From the NCBI GenBank assembly GCA_035556195.1, contig DATMFK010000017.1, positions 124,001-188,000 on the forward strand: a stretch of 64,000 nt of DNA. Direction: 5' to 3'. The notes under the pieces are model-generated. The model saw only the letters and a list, made by a program, of their open reading frames with translations. It was not told the origin of the DNA and did not search any database. The position numbers and the translations under genes were made by a program. Of the stretch, positions 1 to 8,884 are shown piece after piece (position 1 is the stretch's first letter; the number at the start of each line of letters is the position of its first letter). This stretch comes from G016756615 sp035556195. GTDB taxonomy: Bacteria; Pseudomonadota; Alphaproteobacteria; Rhizobiales; Rhizobiaceae.

Positions 1-926
1 TGTCGCGCCGTGTGCCGGTTCTCTGCAAGGTCGCGCCGGCCAAGAACGACGTCCACATGGAAGACGTGCACCGGGCCGGCGGCATCATGGCGATCCTTGG
101 ACAGCTCGACAAAGCGGGCCTGCTCAATCGCGACCTGCCGACCGTGCACAGTGCCACCCTCGGCGAAGCGCTCGACCATTGGGATATCTCGCGCACCAGG
201 AGCGACAAGGTACGGGAGTTCTTCCGTGCTGCGCCCGGTGGCGTGCCGACCCAGGTCGCCTTCAGCCAGGACGCCCGCTGGGACGAACTGGACCTCGACC
301 GCGAGACCGGAGTGATCCGCGACGCGGAGCACCCCTTCTCCAGGGATGGCGGTCTGGCGGTGCTGAAGGGAAACCTCGCGCTCGACGGCTGCGTGGTGAA
401 GACGGCCGGTGTCGACGAGTCGATCCTGAAGTTCACGGGCCCTGCGCGGGTCTTCGAAAGCCAGGACGCGGCTGTGAAGGGTATCCTTGGCAACGAGGTG
501 AAGGCCGGCGATGTGGTCGTGATCCGCTACGAGGGCCCGCGTGGCGGGCCGGGCATGCAGGAAATGCTCTATCCGACGAGCTATCTGAAATCGAAGGGCC
601 TGGGCAAGCAGTGCGCTCTCCTGACCGACGGGCGTTTCTCTGGCGGCACCTCGGGGCTTTCCATCGGCCATGTTTCGCCGGAAGCCGCCGAAGGAGGTCT
701 GATCGGCTTGGTGCGCGACGGCGACACGATCGAAATCGACATTCCAAACCGCACGATCCGGCTTGCGGTCGACGACGCCGAACTGGAGACCCGCCGTGCC
801 GCCCAGGACAAGGCTGGCTGGAAGCCTGCCGTCAAGCGCCAGCGAAACGTGACGACGGCTCTCAAGGCCTATGCCGCATTCGCGACCAGTGCCGCCTATG
901 GCGCCGTGCGCAAGCTGCCGGAGTGA
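1..926 (+). CDS. ilvD: Dihydroxy-acid dehydratase, C-terminal half (5' end outside window)
   Basis: Branched-chain amino acid biosynthesis: dehydrates 2,3-dihydroxy-isovalerate and 2,3-dihydroxy-3-methylvalerate to the 2-oxo acids in the cytoplasm. The reading frame is open from the first base, so the gene starts upstream; about 307 of the usual ~612 residues are present. Blocks typical of the E. coli-type enzyme are visible: HMEDVHRAGG near the start, KTAGVDESILKFTGPARVFES in the middle (read as consecutive short motifs), RYEGPRGGPGMQEML and TDGRFSGGTSGLSIGHVSPEA. The last carries the conserved substrate-site serine region. These blocks match true IlvD better than the sugar-acid dehydratases of the IlvD/Edd family. 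It converges on the neighbouring leftward operon, with a hairpin between them. Confidence is high for IlvD. Confidence 0.95.
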   Translation, partial: SRRVPVLCKVAPAKNDVHMEDVHRAGGIMAILGQLDKAGLLNRDLPTVHSATLGEALDHWDISRTRSDKVREFFRAAPGGVPTQVAFSQDARWDELDLDRETGVIRDAEHPFSRDGGLAVLKGNLALDGCVVKTAGVDESILKFTGPARVFESQDAAVKGILGNEVKAGDVVVIRYEGPRGGPGMQEMLYPTSYLKSKGLGKQCALLTDGRFSGGTSGLSIGHVSPEAAEGGLIGLVRDGDTIEIDIPNRTIRLAVDDAELETRRAAQDKAGWKPAVKRQRNVTTALKAYAAFATSAAYGAVRKLPE

Positions 927-944
927 GGAAATTGCGATGGTTCG

Positions 945-962
945 GCGCGCCAATAGGCGCGC
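945..962. terminator. Hairpin between convergent ilvD and the apnL-like gene
   Basis: GCGCGCC, loop AATA, GGCGCGC: a perfect 7-bp stem with a 4-nt loop, 19 bases after the ilvD stop. No T-run follows on either strand. It is a plausible bidirectional stop or mRNA end rather than a textbook intrinsic terminator. Confidence 0.45.
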
Positions 963-1041
963 TGAATGGTTTCGCTTGTCCGCGCGGGCGATTCCGCGCG
1001 CTCTCTCGCCCGGGTGTCGGAAGCCGTGAGGCCAACCCCGG

Positions 1042-2997
1042 TCAGTTCCTCCGAATCCGGGCCACGGCGTAAGCGTCGAGTACAATCGTTGCCGAGCGGA
1101 TGCTTTGTGCCGAGGTGTCCAGGTAGTTCGGCCTCGTGGTTATATTCTCGAACGAATCCGCGTCCAGCACAGCGATGTTCGCGTCGCTCTGGAATTGGTC
1201 GGGGAGGGCGACCTCGACTGTATTGCCAGTGAGATTGGCGATCCACACAACAGGTCGGCCATCTTCATTTGCGACCACTGCCTCGATCTTGCTTCGCGGC
1301 GAGATGTCCACCTCCAGCAATGGTTGGCCGGCAAGGCGAGCGAGGCCGGCGATCACGTGAAATCCCGGGTAAATTATAGCCTCCGGCCGGTCATCGAAAT
1401 AAGGTTGCCGGAAATCCAGCATGCGGTGGATGTGCCCCATGGAACCGGTGGGCGATCCGAGCGCCACTGCCTCGACCCCGCCCCGGGCGCATGCCGCCAC
1501 GTAGGCGATCATCCATGCGGCATTAAAAATGCCGCGTTGGCGCGGGTCTATGGCGCTGAGGCAGCGGCGTGAATTGTCGGGATTGGGAATCGTCGACTTG
1601 CCGTATGGATTCTCCCTGCACCCAAGCTGACTTGGGCCGATGCGATACGGCATGTCCCCCATGAAGGCGCGCGTGGACCGTATCTGATAAGGCAGCGTCT
1701 CGTTCGTCTCCATGACCGACTGATCGTCGGCCGCGTGCACGTTGGGACAGGTCGTGTGGGTGACGAAGTCGAGCGACGCAGCGGGCGGGCGCTTTCTGTT
1801 CAATTCGGTGAAGTAGGCGGCCATCCCGCCGCCGAGCCTTACGCCTGGAAACGCGCTTCGTGCGGCCGCATAGGTTTCCTCGAAGGTCGGCATTTCGGGC
1901 CATGGCGCGTCGGGCTGAACCGAAACCATGTCTTGTGCCGGGAAGACTGTGATGGCCTGTGGCCGCAGGCTCGCTTCATGAGCTGCCTGTGCAACGGGGA
2001 CGAGTTCCCCGAGGGGATCGAGCGTGCCTTTCGTGATGATCTCGAGCGTGATTTCCGCGCCGGTGAGATCGGCCAGCGCCCTGTAGTGTTCGATCTCTGC
2101 GCGCCCATGCCCCTTGCGAAGATCGATTTCGCAAATGAGCGACCGCAATCCGAGCCGTTTCAGCAGGTCGCCTTTCGCCAGCGCGAACGATGCTTCCTCA
2201 GCCGGAACGCCGAGTCCGATCGCGGGAAAGCGCCCGTCCTCGGCACCGAGCGTCAGGGAGACCGCTGGGTGGGCGGCGCCTTCGTTTGCTCCGGGCAGTT
2301 CGCCGGAGACTGTAAGCTGCACGGACTGCGTAATCTTCTCGCCTTTGGGCAATATGTACGGCCAGGGCTTGGTGAGCGGGCGAACATAGGTCTTGTAGGA
2401 TGCGTCGGACCAGTTGCGCTGGTCTTCCATCTCGAATGCGTCACCCTCCATTCTGCAGGTCGCCCATAACCCGGGAGAGACCTCATGCGACAGGGCGCGA
2501 ATGTCCTTGAAGGGACATCGTGGATCGATCAGTTCGGGAAACCTCGCTGTCTCTTCCTGCCCATCGACATGAAGGATCTTTAAGGGGCGGCCCGCCACGC
2601 CCTCCACCGGGTGAAGCACGATGAAACCCGTGCGATTGGTCAGAACGTCCGTCTTAGGCTCTGCAACCGTTTCGAACGACAGGGACCCGTCGGCGCTGCC
2701 GGTGATCGTGGCATCGTAGACAAGCGTCCGCTTGGCGTCCGAACAGGTAGCGCGATAAGTTATCGAGAATCCGCTAGCCATCTCTTCGATCTCGAGGTTT
2801 TCGATCTCCGCCGAAAACGTGCCCCAGTTTTCATCGCGCACCAGGAAGGCGATCGCGCGTAGCACCTCGATGCCGCCCAAGCGGATGTACCGCAGAGCGC
2901 CATTGTCGAGTTCCACCGACAGCGGTCCGGCGCGGAGCGTTCGCATGGCCGGCATGTCCTGGTCTGTGCCGAACAGGGCTATTGCGCGCGAAACCAT
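1042..2997 (-). CDS. D-apionate lactonase-like protein (ApnL family)
   Basis: A 651-residue protein recognised from memory as like ApnL, which opens D-apionolactone to D-apionate in oxidative apiose catabolism. The N-terminal ~230 residues carry the family-like blocks TLRAGPLSVELDNGALRYIR, VRDENWGTFSAE, HPVEGVAGRP and EMEDQRNWSDASYKTY. A TIM-barrel-like middle and a beta-rich C-terminus follow. There is no signal peptide, so it should be cytoplasmic. The ATG at 2997 has GGAGA 7 nt upstream. It is the last gene of a leftward operon, 18 nt after the transporter ATPase. The rest of the known apiose route (a Gfo/Idh-type apiose dehydrogenase, the ApnO oxidoisomerase, OiaK, OiaC or OiaX) is not seen here, so the true substrate may be another branched aldonolactone. 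Family call is moderate; exact reaction is inference. Confidence 0.7.
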   Translation of the reverse strand: MVSRAIALFGTDQDMPAMRTLRAGPLSVELDNGALRYIRLGGIEVLRAIAFLVRDENWGTFSAEIENLEIEEMASGFSITYRATCSDAKRTLVYDATITGSADGSLSFETVAEPKTDVLTNRTGFIVLHPVEGVAGRPLKILHVDGQEETARFPELIDPRCPFKDIRALSHEVSPGLWATCRMEGDAFEMEDQRNWSDASYKTYVRPLTKPWPYILPKGEKITQSVQLTVSGELPGANEGAAHPAVSLTLGAEDGRFPAIGLGVPAEEASFALAKGDLLKRLGLRSLICEIDLRKGHGRAEIEHYRALADLTGAEITLEIITKGTLDPLGELVPVAQAAHEASLRPQAITVFPAQDMVSVQPDAPWPEMPTFEETYAAARSAFPGVRLGGGMAAYFTELNRKRPPAASLDFVTHTTCPNVHAADDQSVMETNETLPYQIRSTRAFMGDMPYRIGPSQLGCRENPYGKSTIPNPDNSRRCLSAIDPRQRGIFNAAWMIAYVAACARGGVEAVALGSPTGSMGHIHRMLDFRQPYFDDRPEAIIYPGFHVIAGLARLAGQPLLEVDISPRSKIEAVVANEDGRPVVWIANLTGNTVEVALPDQFQSDANIAVLDADSFENITTRPNYLDTSAQSIRSATIVLDAYAVARIRRN

Positions 2998-3015
2998 TCA
3001 GATTTCTCCTCGGCG

Positions 3016-4110
3016 CTACAGCGCTCTTTCCGTTTCGCGATCGAACACGGAGGCGCGTCTCATGTTGATATCGATCTGGATCTGCTCTCCCGGACGGCTC
3101 ACATCATGGGCCTGCAACTCTGCCATCATCGCCATTCCATCGATGCTGAACGTGGCATAGCTTCGAGATCCCGTCGGCTGGATCAGGTCGATCGTCGCGT
3201 CATAGCGGACATGTCCGGGCTCCGGCTCGGTACCCCGCGCACGCGTGACGTGCTCGGGCCTTAATCCGAGCAGCACCGCCTGGTCGTCACTGGCGTCATG
3301 GAGCGCGCGCCCTGCGGCGAGCGGAAGCGACGTCTGCTTGAGCATCACGGCGTGGCCGTGCTCACGGCGCACCAGCTTACCCGGCAGGAAGCTCATCTTT
3401 GGGGAGCCGAGAAAGCCCGCCACGAAAATCGAAGCAGGCCGCTCGAAAAGGTCGAGCGGCGCACCCTGCTGTTCGATGACGCCGTCGCGCATCAGCACGA
3501 TCCGGTCGGCAAGGGTCATCGCTTCGATCTGGTCATGGGTGACGTAGATCATGGTCGTCGCGATCTGCTGATGCAGCCGCTTGATTTCGCTGCGCATTTC
3601 GTCGCGCAACTGCGCGTCGAGATTGGAGAGCGGTTCGTCGAACAGGAAGATGCGCGGGCTTCGCACGATCGCCCGGCCAATGGCGACGCGCTGCCTTTGG
3701 CCGCCGGAAAGCTGACGCGGGTAACGCTCGAGCAGCTTGGTGATGCCGAGCATGCGGGCGGCGTCCATTACCCGCTTGTCGATCTCCGGCTTCGGCATCT
3801 TGCGTGCCTTCAGCCCGAAGCCGATGTTCCTCGCGACGTTCATGTGGGGATAAAGCGCATAGTCCTGGAAGACCATGGCGACATCCCTGTCGCGCGGACG
3901 GAACTCGTTGACGACCTCCCCGCCGATTTCGATCGTGCCGTCATTCGCCTCTTCGAGGCCGGCGATCGTCCGCAGCAGGGTGCTCTTGCCGCATCCCGAC
4001 GGTCCGACGAGCACGGTGAACTCGCCGTCGCGGATGTCGAGGTCGATTCCGCGCACTGCGGCGAAGGCGCCGTATTTCTTGTGCAGGCCGGTGATTTTCA
4101 CATTAGCCAT
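3016..4110 (-). CDS. Sugar ABC transporter ATP-binding protein (MalK/UgpC type)
   Basis: Cytoplasmic ATPase energising the CUT1 importer encoded just upstream in the operon. 364 residues: Walker A GPSGCGKST at about 37-45, signature LSGGQRQRV at about 134-142, Walker B RIFLFDEPLSNLD and the switch histidine in YVTHD. An OB-fold regulatory tail of about 120 residues follows, with the GLRPEHV block typical of MalK-like subunits. The full set of ATPase residues is intact. It lies 10 nt after the second permease and 18 nt before the apnL-like gene, which ties the imported solute to that enzyme. MalK-type subunits are often shared between transporters, but this one is embedded in its own complete set. 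Confidence 0.93.
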   Translation of the reverse strand: MANVKITGLHKKYGAFAAVRGIDLDIRDGEFTVLVGPSGCGKSTLLRTIAGLEEANDGTIEIGGEVVNEFRPRDRDVAMVFQDYALYPHMNVARNIGFGLKARKMPKPEIDKRVMDAARMLGITKLLERYPRQLSGGQRQRVAIGRAIVRSPRIFLFDEPLSNLDAQLRDEMRSEIKRLHQQIATTMIYVTHDQIEAMTLADRIVLMRDGVIEQQGAPLDLFERPASIFVAGFLGSPKMSFLPGKLVRREHGHAVMLKQTSLPLAAGRALHDASDDQAVLLGLRPEHVTRARGTEPEPGHVRYDATIDLIQPTGSRSYATFSIDGMAMMAELQAHDVSRPGEQIQIDINMRRASVFDRETERAL

Positions 4111-4120
4111 TGTTCTGGTC

Positions 4121-4969
4121 CTATCCGCGGACGGCCCCGAGTGTCAGCCCACGGACGAGGTGCTTCTGGGCGAGGACGCCGAGGGCGATGGACGGCGCGA
4201 GCGAGACGATGGCGAGCGCTGCTGCTTCGCCATATTGCGCACCCTGGAAACCGATGAACGCCCGGAACACGGTCGGAAGGGTGAATGCGACACGGCTGGT
4301 CAGGACCAGCGCGAAGAAGAACTCGGTCCAGCATGCGATGAATGCGAACACCGCGGCGGCAACGATGCCCGGGGCAGCAAGCGGCACCGCGACCGACCAG
4401 AAGGACTGCCAGCGTGTGCAGCCGTCCACGAGGGCAGCTTCTTCCAGCGATTTGGGCATCTGCCGGAAGTAGGCGAACATCATCCAGACGGAGACCGGAA
4501 GGGTGAAAACCGTGTAGGCGATAATCAGGCCGAAGCGCGTGTCATAGATGCCGATATTCCGGTAGATCAGGAAAACCGGCAGCACGATGCCGATCGGCGG
4601 AAGGAAGCGCTGCGACAAAACCCAGAACGAAAGGTGCTGCCCGCCCGTATTGTATCGCGCCAGGCTGTAGGCCATGAGCGTTCCGAAGAGCGCGGAAAGG
4701 AACGTCGCCGAGAGCGAGATGGTCAAGCTGTTGATCAGCCCGTCGAGCCCTCGATAGGTAAAAAGCGCTGCTTCGTAGTGGACCAGGGTCGGTGCGGCGG
4801 GGAACCAGACGGGCGGATTGGCAAGATAGTCGTCGCTCGGCTTTATCGACGTGTTGAACATCCAGTAGAGCGGCCACAGGACGAACAGGAGGAAAAAGCC
4901 CAGCAGCAGGATCCTTCCGAAAGGATACGATCGCGGCTTGGCCCTGCGGGCTGAAGGGACGGCGGCCAT
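4121..4969 (-). CDS. Sugar ABC transporter permease (MalG/UgpE type)
   Basis: Inner-membrane subunit of the CUT1 importer, 282 residues, with six predicted membrane spans beginning at FGRILLLGFFLLFVLWPLYW. The EAA loop that contacts the ATPase is visible as EEAALVDGCTRWQSFWSVAVPLAAPG around 190-215. The ATG shares one base with the stop of the preceding permease (TGATG at 4967-4971), showing translational coupling. The last residues GLTLGAVRG are typical of MalG-like permeases. It pairs with the MalF-like subunit encoded immediately upstream to form the heterodimeric channel. Confidence 0.92.
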   Translation of the reverse strand: MAAVPSARRAKPRSYPFGRILLLGFFLLFVLWPLYWMFNTSIKPSDDYLANPPVWFPAAPTLVHYEAALFTYRGLDGLINSLTISLSATFLSALFGTLMAYSLARYNTGGQHLSFWVLSQRFLPPIGIVLPVFLIYRNIGIYDTRFGLIIAYTVFTLPVSVWMMFAYFRQMPKSLEEAALVDGCTRWQSFWSVAVPLAAPGIVAAAVFAFIACWTEFFFALVLTSRVAFTLPTVFRAFIGFQGAQYGEAAALAIVSLAPSIALGVLAQKHLVRGLTLGAVRG

Positions 4970-5910
4970 CAGTTCGGCTCCGCCTTAAGGAGACGCCGCA
5001 CCAGCAGCATGACCACGATTGCGGTGAAGAACAGGAACAGCCAACTCCCCGCAGTTGCCTGGGACAAGTGGAACTGGGTGAAGCCGACCGTGTAGAGGTA
5101 AAAGGAGGCCGTGTAGGTCTGCGTGCCGGGCCCGCCGCCGGTCATGATGAAGATCGTATCGAACATGCGGATGGCGTCGAGCAGCCGGAATGTCAGCGCC
5201 AAAAGCATCATCGGCCCCAGATGAGGCAGCGTGATTGCCCAGAAGGCCTGCCAGGCGTTTACGCCGTCCAGTTCGGCTGCCTCATAGAGATTGGGAGGAA
5301 TGGCCGTCAGGCCGGCGAGCAGGATGACGAACATGAACGGTGTCCACTGCCAGACGTCGGCAAGGATCAGCGAGATGTAGAGCCACGGGCTTTCTGTCAG
5401 CCAGCCTATCGTCACGTCCCGTCCCAGGATCTGGCTGAGGATATAATTGGTGGGGCCGAACGGCCGCTGCAGCAGCAAGGTCCAGGCTTGGCCGACGATC
5501 ACCGGGCTGATAAAGAGCGGCACGATCAGGATGGACATGATGAGCCCGCGGCCGGGGAAGCTCCGGACCATCGTAAGCGCGACGAGCAGCCCCAGGACGA
5601 ATTCGATTGCAACGCAGACGCTGGAAAGCACTGCGGTGAGCAGAAGGGACCACCGCGCTACGGGATCGAACACGACGCGTTCGAAATTCTTCAGGCCCAC
5701 GAAGGCATGCCCGGGCACTTGGAAGTCGTAGTTGATGAAGGAAACGACGAGCGAAAAGAGCAAAGGGTAGATCGACAGCGCCAGGATCAGCAGGACGGCT
5801 GGCGCGACCAGCAGCCATTTGAAGTGGCGGTCCGACCAGGCGGCAAGGCCCGAGAGCCGAAGCGGCGCACCGGCGCTCCGCATGGGTTTCATGGTTATCG
5901 GGACCGACAT
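4969..5910 (-). CDS. Sugar ABC transporter permease (MalF/UgpA type)
   Basis: Inner-membrane partner of the MalG-like subunit, 313 residues. A cytoplasmic N-tail of about 30 residues precedes six or more spans, the first being WLLVAPAVLLILALSIYPLLF. The EAA loop reads YEAAELDGVNAWQAFWAITLPHLGP near 215-240. The ATG at 5910 has a GAGG element about 10 nt upstream. A very stable hairpin (5968-6000) separates it from the binding-protein gene, so less message probably reaches the permeases than the binding protein. Its stop overlaps the next start by one base. Confidence 0.92.
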   Translation of the reverse strand: MSVPITMKPMRSAGAPLRLSGLAAWSDRHFKWLLVAPAVLLILALSIYPLLFSLVVSFINYDFQVPGHAFVGLKNFERVVFDPVARWSLLLTAVLSSVCVAIEFVLGLLVALTMVRSFPGRGLIMSILIVPLFISPVIVGQAWTLLLQRPFGPTNYILSQILGRDVTIGWLTESPWLYISLILADVWQWTPFMFVILLAGLTAIPPNLYEAAELDGVNAWQAFWAITLPHLGPMMLLALTFRLLDAIRMFDTIFIMTGGGPGTQTYTASFYLYTVGFTQFHLSQATAGSWLFLFFTAIVVMLLVRRLLKAEPN

Positions 5911-5967
5911 CGAACCATTGCCTCGCGGTCGTACCTTGTCGACGGATCGAGCCCCACCGGCCCAGGC

Positions 5968-6000
5968 TGGCTCGGCCGGAGCGCTTTTCCGGCCGAGCCA
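5968..6000 (-). terminator. Intercistronic hairpin behind the binding-protein gene
   Basis: Perfect 13-bp inverted repeat (TGGCTCGGCCGGA, 7-nt loop, TCCGGCCGAGCCA) starting 10 bases after the binding-protein stop on the minus strand and 58 bases before the permease start. No T-run follows. The position fits a partial terminator or 3'-end stabiliser giving excess binding protein. Confidence 0.65.
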
Positions 6001-6009
6001 AAATGTCGT

Positions 6010-7665
6010 TCAGAGCTTCACAGCCATGCCGAGCTTTTCCACCGTGTTGTCGGCGGTCGCGCCCGGGAGCTTCAGGAACTCGTCATAGAATGCCTTCTGG
6101 CTGTCTGCTCCAAGCCGATCGGTCGTGGCGTCCCACTCGCTGGCCGCCGTCTTGAGCAAGGCTTCTGGGTCGCCGCCTGCCCATACGGCCGTGCACATGC
6201 GATCCAGGCTCAGGAAGTAGTCCTGGGCTCCCGGCATGATCGGATCGAGCAGGCCGACATTTGCGGAGTTGTTGAGATTGACGAGGTATTCCTTCGCGCT
6301 CGGGAACAGTCCGCCGTAAAGGTCGGACTTGAAGTGCGAGAGTCGATAGGGATCGCGCAAGGCGTAAGGCAGCATGACGCGGGCGAGCGAAACTGGCGGC
6401 GAAGTCACCCACTGCATGAACAGATAGGCCGCTTCCATATTCGCCGAATCCGCGGATAGTGCCTTGTTGAAACCGGTTGCGTGTTCGGGATTGCCCGGCA
6501 CGACGGCGTAGCCGACCTTCCCGGCGATCTGTGACTGCGGAATGAAATTGATCGCCGTCGCGCTCTGCGAATAGTTCGCCGCCATGCGCCCCGTTGGCGG
6601 CCAGGAATAGATCATGGCCACCTTCCCCGTCAGGAACGCCGCCCATAGCGACACGGCATCGAGCTCGTTGTTGCCCGGAATGGAGGCAGCATTGGCCGCC
6701 TGCATGTTCTTCAGTGTTTTGAGGCCGGCCTCCGAGGCCAGTTGTGCCTTCATGTTGTCGTCGAAGAGTTTCCCGCCATTGGCTCGGTATTGCTGCAGGA
6801 AATCGAACTGATTGCCTGGGCTGCCGGCCTTGCGGAAATGTCCGGCCCCATAGACTTTGGGCGCCAGCTGGTCGGTGATGAACTGTGCGGTCTCGGCGTA
6901 TTCCTCCCAGGTCTTGGGGGGAGCCAGGGGCCTCGAGAATTTCGCCTGATAGGCCTCCATCATCTTCGAGTCTTCGAAGATGTCCTTCCGGTAATAGAGG
7001 GCGAACATGTCGCCGTCGTCGAAGAAACCCCAGATCTTGCCCTTGTAGGTGGGCAGCGCCTTGTAGAGCGGATGGTAGTCTTCGAGATCCGCCATGTTCA
7101 TGTATTTGGCGATGTAGTCGTCGAGAGGCGCGATCACGCCGCCATCGGCAAGGGAGGGCGTCCAGGCCGGCGAGATGTCGAGGACGTCGTATGCCCCGGA
7201 CCCCGCTATGTGTTCGGCAACCGCCTTTGAATACTGGTCGGGGTTGGACAACTCGACGACATTCGATTTGATGCCTGTGAGTTGCTCCCACATCGGGCCG
7301 CTGAAGTTGCGAGGATCGAGTGCCTGCAGGCCGGCCTCGTAAGTCATGTTCAGCGTGACGCCTGAATATTGCTTGGCCGCTTGCGCCGCGCGGAAGGCGG
7401 AACCGTCGGCGGGCCCTTCGCTCGATGCCTTGAGCGCGGCGGCTTGCGCCCGGCCGAGCGGGGACGAAGGATCGGCGAGTTCCAGCTTCTGTTGGGCCAG
7501 CGCCCAGTTGGACATCATTCCGAGCATCGGCCCGGAAGCGGCGAGCATTCCGGTCATCTGGCCGAACCGGGTGATGAATGTCCGGCGCGTATGCTCCCCG
7601 CGCAGGAAGGCATCGACCTCTTCTTCGAGGCCGGCCTGGAAGTCACGTCTTTCTTGTTCGTTCAT
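6010..7665 (-). CDS. Sugar ABC transporter substrate-binding protein (family 1, long form)
   Basis: Periplasmic solute receptor of the CUT1 importer. It is 551 residues long, clearly longer than the ~420 of common family-1 proteins and typical of a long subgroup seen in rhizobia. The N-terminus is unusual: about 35 charged residues precede a twin-arginine-like RRTFITRFGQM and a weak hydrophobic stretch ending near ALAQQ, suggesting Tat export. Family blocks include AYDVLDISPAWTPSLA, ALYYRKDIFEDSK and the aromatic-rich SWPPTGRMAANYSQ. The ATG at 7665 was chosen because GGGAGGAG lies 8 nt upstream; the frame extends six codons to a TTG without its own site. It is first in the transporter block, after a 157-nt gap with a hairpin. 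Confidence 0.9.
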   Translation of the reverse strand: MNEQERRDFQAGLEEEVDAFLRGEHTRRTFITRFGQMTGMLAASGPMLGMMSNWALAQQKLELADPSSPLGRAQAAALKASSEGPADGSAFRAAQAAKQYSGVTLNMTYEAGLQALDPRNFSGPMWEQLTGIKSNVVELSNPDQYSKAVAEHIAGSGAYDVLDISPAWTPSLADGGVIAPLDDYIAKYMNMADLEDYHPLYKALPTYKGKIWGFFDDGDMFALYYRKDIFEDSKMMEAYQAKFSRPLAPPKTWEEYAETAQFITDQLAPKVYGAGHFRKAGSPGNQFDFLQQYRANGGKLFDDNMKAQLASEAGLKTLKNMQAANAASIPGNNELDAVSLWAAFLTGKVAMIYSWPPTGRMAANYSQSATAINFIPQSQIAGKVGYAVVPGNPEHATGFNKALSADSANMEAAYLFMQWVTSPPVSLARVMLPYALRDPYRLSHFKSDLYGGLFPSAKEYLVNLNNSANVGLLDPIMPGAQDYFLSLDRMCTAVWAGGDPEALLKTAASEWDATTDRLGADSQKAFYDEFLKLPGATADNTVEKLGMAVKL

Positions 7666-7762
7666 TGTTGCAACTCCTCCCAAGAGTTGACCATCCGCGA
7701 TGGCGGCGGTCGGCTGCAGCCTTCCCGCTCGGCCGTGGCGCTACAGCCAAGCTATGCTCCAG

Positions 7763-7794
7763 GCGTCGCCGTGGTGCCGTCGCCACGGCGACGC
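7763..7794 (-). terminator. Hairpin between dehydrogenase and binding-protein genes
   Basis: Perfect 10-bp stem GCGTCGCCGT / ACGGCGACGC with a 12-nt loop, about 28 bases after the dehydrogenase stop and about 100 bases before the binding-protein start. No T-run. It may end the enzyme half of the operon, in which case the transporter half needs its own promoter in 7666-7762; none was obvious. Confidence 0.45.
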
Positions 7795-7822
7795 GCGCCC
7801 TGGTTCGCTGCACAAGTGCTCC

Positions 7823-8875
7823 CTACGGGCCATATCGCCTGCCGAATTCGGCGAGGCGCGTCCTCCAGAGATCCGAGGCAAGCACTTCACGATTGACGAC
7901 TCCGCGCGGCTCTCGACCGTGCTGCACGTCGATGACCGCGCGCACATCGGCGGCCCCGTTACCGGCAAAGCATTGGTCGGTCCAGCACAGGGCATGCGGC
8001 GCCAGAATGACATTGTCGAGCGTGAGGATCGGATCGTCGGCCTGGGGCGGCTCCTCCTCCAGCACGTCCAGTCCGGCGCCGGCGATCCGACGCTCTTTCA
8101 GGACTGCAGTCAGCGCCTTCTGATCGACGATGGGGCCGCGCGCCGTATTGATGAGGTAGGCATCCGGCTTCATCATCGCGAGCCGGTCGGCATTGACCAT
8201 ATGGCGTGTATCCGGGGTAAGCGGACAATTCACCGACAGAATGTCGGAGCGCCTGAAAAGCTCTTCGAGACCGACCAATTCGACGCCGAGTTCCCGGGCG
8301 ACGGCGTTGTCGGCAAAGGGGTCATGGGCGATGAACCGCATGTCGAACGGCTTCGCCAGGCGAAATACCTCCGCGCCGATATTGCCGATGCCCAGCAGGC
8401 CCAGTGTCCGGTCGACGAGACCGACACCCATGTGGTCCGAACGCTTCGCATAACCGGCTGCAGCCTCCCGCGTCAGCCTGTCCTTGACCATGAGCTTCCC
8501 GGTCAAGGCGAGCATCAGCGTGATGACGGAGACCGCGACGGGGCGCCTGACGCCGTCCGGCGTGATGACCAGCGCGATGCCCGCCCTGGTGCAGGCCTCC
8601 ACGTCGACGGTATCGTAACCCACGCCGAACCTTGCGACGACGGCGAGCCGGCCACTTTGGGGCACGCTAACGGCATCAAAGCGATGGGCGAGCAGGATCA
8701 GTGCGTCGAAATCCTCCAGTTGTTCCGCTTGCAGAGGGTTGGCGGCTTCGAGAAAGGCCATCTCGACGCCGGCCGCGTTGCGCAATGGTTCGAGATCGAA
8801 ATCGGGATAGGTCGGGGATCCGTCCGGCTTTCTGAAATCACCGGAAAGCGCGACCCGAAAATTGGCCTCGGTCAT
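7823..8875 (-). CDS. D-isomer-specific 2-hydroxyacid dehydrogenase
   Basis: NAD(P)-dependent oxidation or reduction of a 2-hydroxy/2-oxo acid, presumably a sugar-derived acid in this operon. 350 residues. The Rossmann motif GLLGIGNIGAEV is near 165-176. The catalytic triad of the family is present: Arg in NTARGPIVD, Glu in LDVLEEEPP and His in APHALCW. The usual GVGYDTVD block precedes the NAD domain. It starts 9 nt after the aldolase gene and shares its operon with the FadR-type regulator, so it is probably co-induced with the transporter. It is not ApnO, which belongs to a different dehydrogenase fold; whether it replaces ApnO functionally is inference. Substrate unknown. Confidence 0.88.
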   Translation of the reverse strand: MTEANFRVALSGDFRKPDGSPTYPDFDLEPLRNAAGVEMAFLEAANPLQAEQLEDFDALILLAHRFDAVSVPQSGRLAVVARFGVGYDTVDVEACTRAGIALVITPDGVRRPVAVSVITLMLALTGKLMVKDRLTREAAAGYAKRSDHMGVGLVDRTLGLLGIGNIGAEVFRLAKPFDMRFIAHDPFADNAVARELGVELVGLEELFRRSDILSVNCPLTPDTRHMVNADRLAMMKPDAYLINTARGPIVDQKALTAVLKERRIAGAGLDVLEEEPPQADDPILTLDNVILAPHALCWTDQCFAGNGAADVRAVIDVQHGREPRGVVNREVLASDLWRTRLAEFGRRYGP

Positions 8876-8884
8876 TTCCGCCTC